This document shows, in pieces, positions 6,267 through 8,080 of a stretch of DNA of 8,080 nt. The notes under the pieces were generated by a model, which did no database searches, was not told the DNA's origin, and was given only the letters and a program-made list of their open reading frames with translations. Source of the stretch: an uncultured Gammaproteobacteria bacterium (GTDB lineage Bacteria; Pseudomonadota; Gammaproteobacteria; GCA-2729495); NCBI GenBank assembly GCA_947258805.1, contig CAMYJV010000071.1:1-8080 (forward strand), given 5' to 3'. The number at the start of each line of letters is the position of its first letter. Position 1 is the stretch's first letter. The translations under genes were made by a program, and so were the position numbers.

Positions 6267-6280
6267 AGATTTGTTTTTTT
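6255..6280. promoter_or_regulatory. Perfect 9-8-9 inverted repeat, candidate operator between divergent genes
   Basis: AAAAAAACA (6255-6263) and TGTTTTTTT (6272-6280) are exact reverse complements around GTCAGATT. The repeat lies between the divergently transcribed ABM/ligase unit and the ferredoxin gene. It covers the -35 region of the leftward promoter and directly precedes the rightward TATAAC. That placement fits a dimeric regulator acting on both directions, for example a TetR or MarR type, though no regulator gene is in the window. A transcription terminator is unlikely because no gene ends here. Confidence 0.45.
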
Positions 6281-6286
6281 TATAAC
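6281..6286 (+). promoter_or_regulatory. Candidate -10 box for the ferredoxin gene
   Basis: TATAAC directly follows the right arm of the inverted repeat. No good -35 is found at the expected distance, where the left arm's A-tract lies. Transcription would start near 6293, too close for translation from TTG 6299 to be efficient but suitable for TTG 6332. Confidence 0.35.
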
Positions 6287-6331
6287 GCGGATGTTAACTT
6301 GCGCTGGCACCAGGCACAGGAACCTCCCACG

Positions 6332-6649
6332 TTGAACGACGAGTCATTTCGAATCGCCGCCAATGCCGACGATATTCCGGTCGGCAAGACCCTGGCCCTC
6401 GATTTCGACGGCCAGCACGTACTGCTCTGCCATACCAAGGAAGGCTTCTTCGCGATTGAGAATCTCTGCAGTCACGGCCTCTCCCACCTCAGTGCCGGCA
6501 AGCTGCGCGGTTTTCGCATCATCTGCCCGCTGCACGGCGGTTCCTTCGACGTGCGCGACGGTTGTGCAAAGGGTAAACCTGCCACCGTCGACATCCGGAC
6601 ATATCCCGTGCGCGTGATCGACAAGCGCATCGAAGTAAAGCTCAGCTAG
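6332..6649 (+). CDS. Rieske-type [2Fe-2S] ferredoxin (BphF-like)
   Basis: A small soluble Rieske protein that would pass electrons from a reductase to a ring-hydroxylating or other oxygenase. The cluster ligands are plain: C-S-H (Cys46, His48) and, 16 residues later, C-P-L-H (Cys65, His68), the standard CxH-x16-CxxH. After it come GGSFDVRDG and a short beta end, as in biphenyl or naphthalene dioxygenase ferredoxins. At 105 residues it is the normal size and has no oxygenase domain. I choose TTG 6332 because AGGA (6318-6321) precedes it and the protein then begins MNDESFRIA, as in relatives. TTG 6299 would add 11 residues but sits almost on the predicted transcription start. It lies alone on the plus strand between two leftward units, and its stop overlaps the MaoC stop. 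Its oxygenase and reductase are not in the window. Confidence 0.9.
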   Translation: MNDESFRIAANADDIPVGKTLALDFDGQHVLLCHTKEGFFAIENLCSHGLSHLSAGKLRGFRIICPLHGGSFDVRDGCAKGKPATVDIRTYPVRVIDKRIEVKLS

Positions 6650-7509
6650 GCCGGCGCAATCACCGCGCGACCGTTGTTCAGCACCACGGTGTCCCTGGCC
6701 GGGACCCGGGCACGGAACGAAACCTCGTCGCCGTCCCGCCAGACTTCCGTGCGGATGGTTTCACCAGGAAACACCGGCGCGGAAAACCGCAGGCCGAAAC
6801 TGCGCAATTGCGTTGCATCATTAACCTGCAGCGCCTTCAATACCGCACGGGCAGCGATGCCGTAACTCGCGAGCCCGTGGAGAATTGGCGCCGGGAAGCC
6901 GGCCTTCTCCGCGATCGTGGGGTCAGCGTGCAGTGGGTTGTAGTCGCCACTCAGTCGATACAGCAATGCCGCCTGCGCAGCCACCGGGATGTCCACCGTG
7001 GCCTCCGGCGGCCGCTCGGGTAAGGCATGGGGTTTAGCACCGGTCGCGACCGGCCCCCCGAACCCACCGTTGTTCCGGGCAAAGATCACTGCGGTCTGTG
7101 TCGACAAATGGTCTCCCGACACCTGGTCGAAAACCCGGCGCTCAACGTGAATCAACGCGCCGCGCCCTTCGCCCTTGTCGATAATTTCGGCCACCCGGTT
7201 CCGCGCCAGGATGGTGCCTTCGGGCGGCAAGGCCTGGTGAATTTCCAGGTGCTGTTCGCCGTGCAGCACCTTCAGGAAATCGATGCCGGTCTCGGGATCG
7301 CTCATCCAGGAACCGGGATGCCCGAGCACCACGGGCATGGTGGGAAAAGCCTGCAGCCCCCTCTCGTAGACGAAGCGTAACTCCTCGGGATCCGTGGGAT
7401 TGAAGCCGAAGCCCAGGCCCAGCGCATAAAGCATCGTGTCGCGATCGGTATAGCTTTGCTTGACCTCGTCGAAAGGCCAGTTCAGAAGTCGCTCGTAGTC
7501 CAGCGCCAT
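6646..7509 (-). CDS. MaoC-family (R)-specific enoyl-CoA hydratase (hydratase 2 type)
   Basis: The 287-residue protein is a double hot-dog of the type found in multifunctional enzyme 2. The N-terminal half (about 1-150, with FPTMPVVLGHPGSW at 55-68) is the degenerate substrate-binding fold. The C-terminal half carries the hydratase 2 signature YRLSGDYNPLHADPTIAEKA (184-203), with catalytic Asp189 and His194 and supporting Asn191. PILHGLASYGIAAR (208-221) follows, as in the family. It should hydrate trans-2-enoyl-CoA to (3R)-hydroxyacyl-CoA, probably for bulky or branched acyl chains given the double fold. ATG 7509 lies 9 bases after the SDR stop with only a weak ribosome site, so coupling is likely. 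Next to the SDR it forms a split MFE-2 module. Its TAG shares CTAG with the convergent ferredoxin gene. Confidence 0.93.
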   Translation of the reverse strand: MALDYERLLNWPFDEVKQSYTDRDTMLYALGLGFGFNPTDPEELRFVYERGLQAFPTMPVVLGHPGSWMSDPETGIDFLKVLHGEQHLEIHQALPPEGTILARNRVAEIIDKGEGRGALIHVERRVFDQVSGDHLSTQTAVIFARNNGGFGGPVATGAKPHALPERPPEATVDIPVAAQAALLYRLSGDYNPLHADPTIAEKAGFPAPILHGLASYGIAARAVLKALQVNDATQLRSFGLRFSAPVFPGETIRTEVWRDGDEVSFRARVPARDTVVLNNGRAVIAPA

Positions 7510-7518
7510 GACCGACAG

Positions 7519-8080
7519 CTACACGGGCTCCCAATTGAACACACTGGCCGTGACGTCGAGGGGATACATGGACGGGCCGAAGGCAGGGAACACGCGCTCG
7601 CACACGGATGCGGGCGTCCAGCCCTTCTCGGTGTGCGCCGCCCGTATCGGCCGCGGCTGGCTCATCAGGAAGATCTCGTTTTTCCGCACCGCGAAGATCT
7701 GCCCGGTCACGTTTTTCGCCGCATCGCTGAACAATGCGACGGCCAGCGGCGCGATTTTTTCCGGCGTCATCTGCTTGATCTTCTCGACCCGGGCCTGCTG
7801 CTCCGGCGTTTCCGTGGGCACCTTGCCGAACAGGCGGCTCCACGCGAAGGGCGAGATGCAGTTCGAGCGCACGTTATAGCGGGACATGTCCAGCGCGATG
7901 CTCTTGGACAGACCGACGATGCCCAGCTTCGCGGCCATGTAATTGGCCTGCCCGAGGTTGCCAATCAGGCCGGAAGTCGAGGTCATGTGCACGAGGCAGC
8001 CACTTTCCTGCTCGCGAAAGTGCGGCGCGCAGGCCCGGCTCATATTGAAGGAGCAATAAAAGAGAAAATAAAAACAATGG
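7519..8080 (-). CDS. Short-chain dehydrogenase/reductase, (3R)-hydroxyacyl-CoA dehydrogenase-like (partial)
   Basis: The frame stays open to the right edge, so the start and the nucleotide-binding TGxxxGxG region lie outside. What remains has the SDR catalytic core: MTSTSG with the catalytic Ser, then 13 residues on YMAAK with Tyr (codon 7941-7939) and Lys (7929-7927), followed by SPFAWSRL and TGQIFAVRKNEIFLMSQPRP. The extended tail of about 45 residues ending in SVFNWEPV is typical of SDRs related to the dehydrogenase part of MFE-2 and steroid-type hydroxyacyl-CoA dehydrogenases, rather than plain FabG. It should oxidise the (3R)-hydroxyacyl-CoA made by the MaoC partner using NAD(P)+. The Met at 8043 is internal: preceding codons FYCSFN continue the SDR helix. 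The last approximately 25 bases translate to an unusual CFYFL, lacking the conserved Asn and Gly expected there. Confidence 0.88.
   Translation of the reverse strand, partial: HCFYFLFYCSFNMSRACAPHFREQESGCLVHMTSTSGLIGNLGQANYMAAKLGIVGLSKSIALDMSRYNVRSNCISPFAWSRLFGKVPTETPEQQARVEKIKQMTPEKIAPLAVALFSDAAKNVTGQIFAVRKNEIFLMSQPRPIRAAHTEKGWTPASVCERVFPAFGPSMYPLDVTASVFNWEPV

Noticed and set aside
6255..6280. A/T-tract inverted repeat read as an intrinsic terminator
   Set aside because: Genes on both sides start here rather than end, and the stem is A/T only, which would be too weak for a terminator hairpin.
7519..8043. ATG at 8043 as the true start of the SDR
   Set aside because: The frame continues upstream to the window edge with FYCSFN, which fits the SDR helix, and the cofactor-binding half would be missing from a protein starting at this Met.

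Overview
The window looks like chromosomal DNA of a GC-rich proteobacterium, most likely an aerobic gammaproteobacterium that degrades lipids or aromatics. This rests on the catabolic gene content, the strong AAGGAG-type ribosome sites, the frequent GTG/TTG starts and the style of the secreted propeller protein. No marker gene fixes the taxon. I see no rRNA, tRNA, CRISPR array, transposase or integrase.

Plus-strand left part (1-2804). The window opens in the C-terminal end of a hydrophobic protein (2-160). It overlaps a clearly less GC-rich small gene (135-539) encoding a protein with a basic, Lys/Ala-rich tail. The 202 bases between 540 and 741 hold no gene I can support, only half of an imperfect repeat (617-644). 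Next comes a two-gene unit whose members overlap by 7 bases: a small four-helix membrane protein (742-1218) and a 530-residue exported protein (1212-2804). The latter has an N-terminal beta domain, an Ig-like domain and a six-bladed propeller.

Minus-strand catabolic block (2836-6210). Five closely spaced genes read leftwards from one promoter at about 6238-6266: an ABM-fold protein, a fatty-acyl/aryl-CoA ligase, a second ABM-fold protein, and two SnoaL/NTF2-fold proteins. Gaps are 6, 25, 21 and 41 bases. A Rieske ferredoxin (about 6332-6649) is divergently transcribed from the same intergenic region. That region carries a perfect 9-8-9 inverted repeat placed like an operator.

Right part (6646-8080). 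A MaoC-type (R)-enoyl-CoA hydratase and, upstream of it, a short-chain dehydrogenase cut by the window edge read leftwards 9 bases apart. Together they match the two activities of a multifunctional enzyme type 2 split into two proteins. The hydratase and the ferredoxin meet tail to tail and share a CTAG.

Taken together, the right 5 kb looks like a degradation cluster. The ligase would activate a carboxylic acid to its CoA thioester, and MaoC plus SDR would shorten the side chain through (3R)-hydroxyacyl-CoA. The Rieske protein would feed electrons to an oxygenase encoded elsewhere. The paired ABM and SnoaL proteins would do unknown cofactor-independent chemistry (oxygenation, hydration, dehydration or isomerisation). 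The substrate cannot be read from the sequence; steroid side chains, terpenoids and aromatic acids are all possible.
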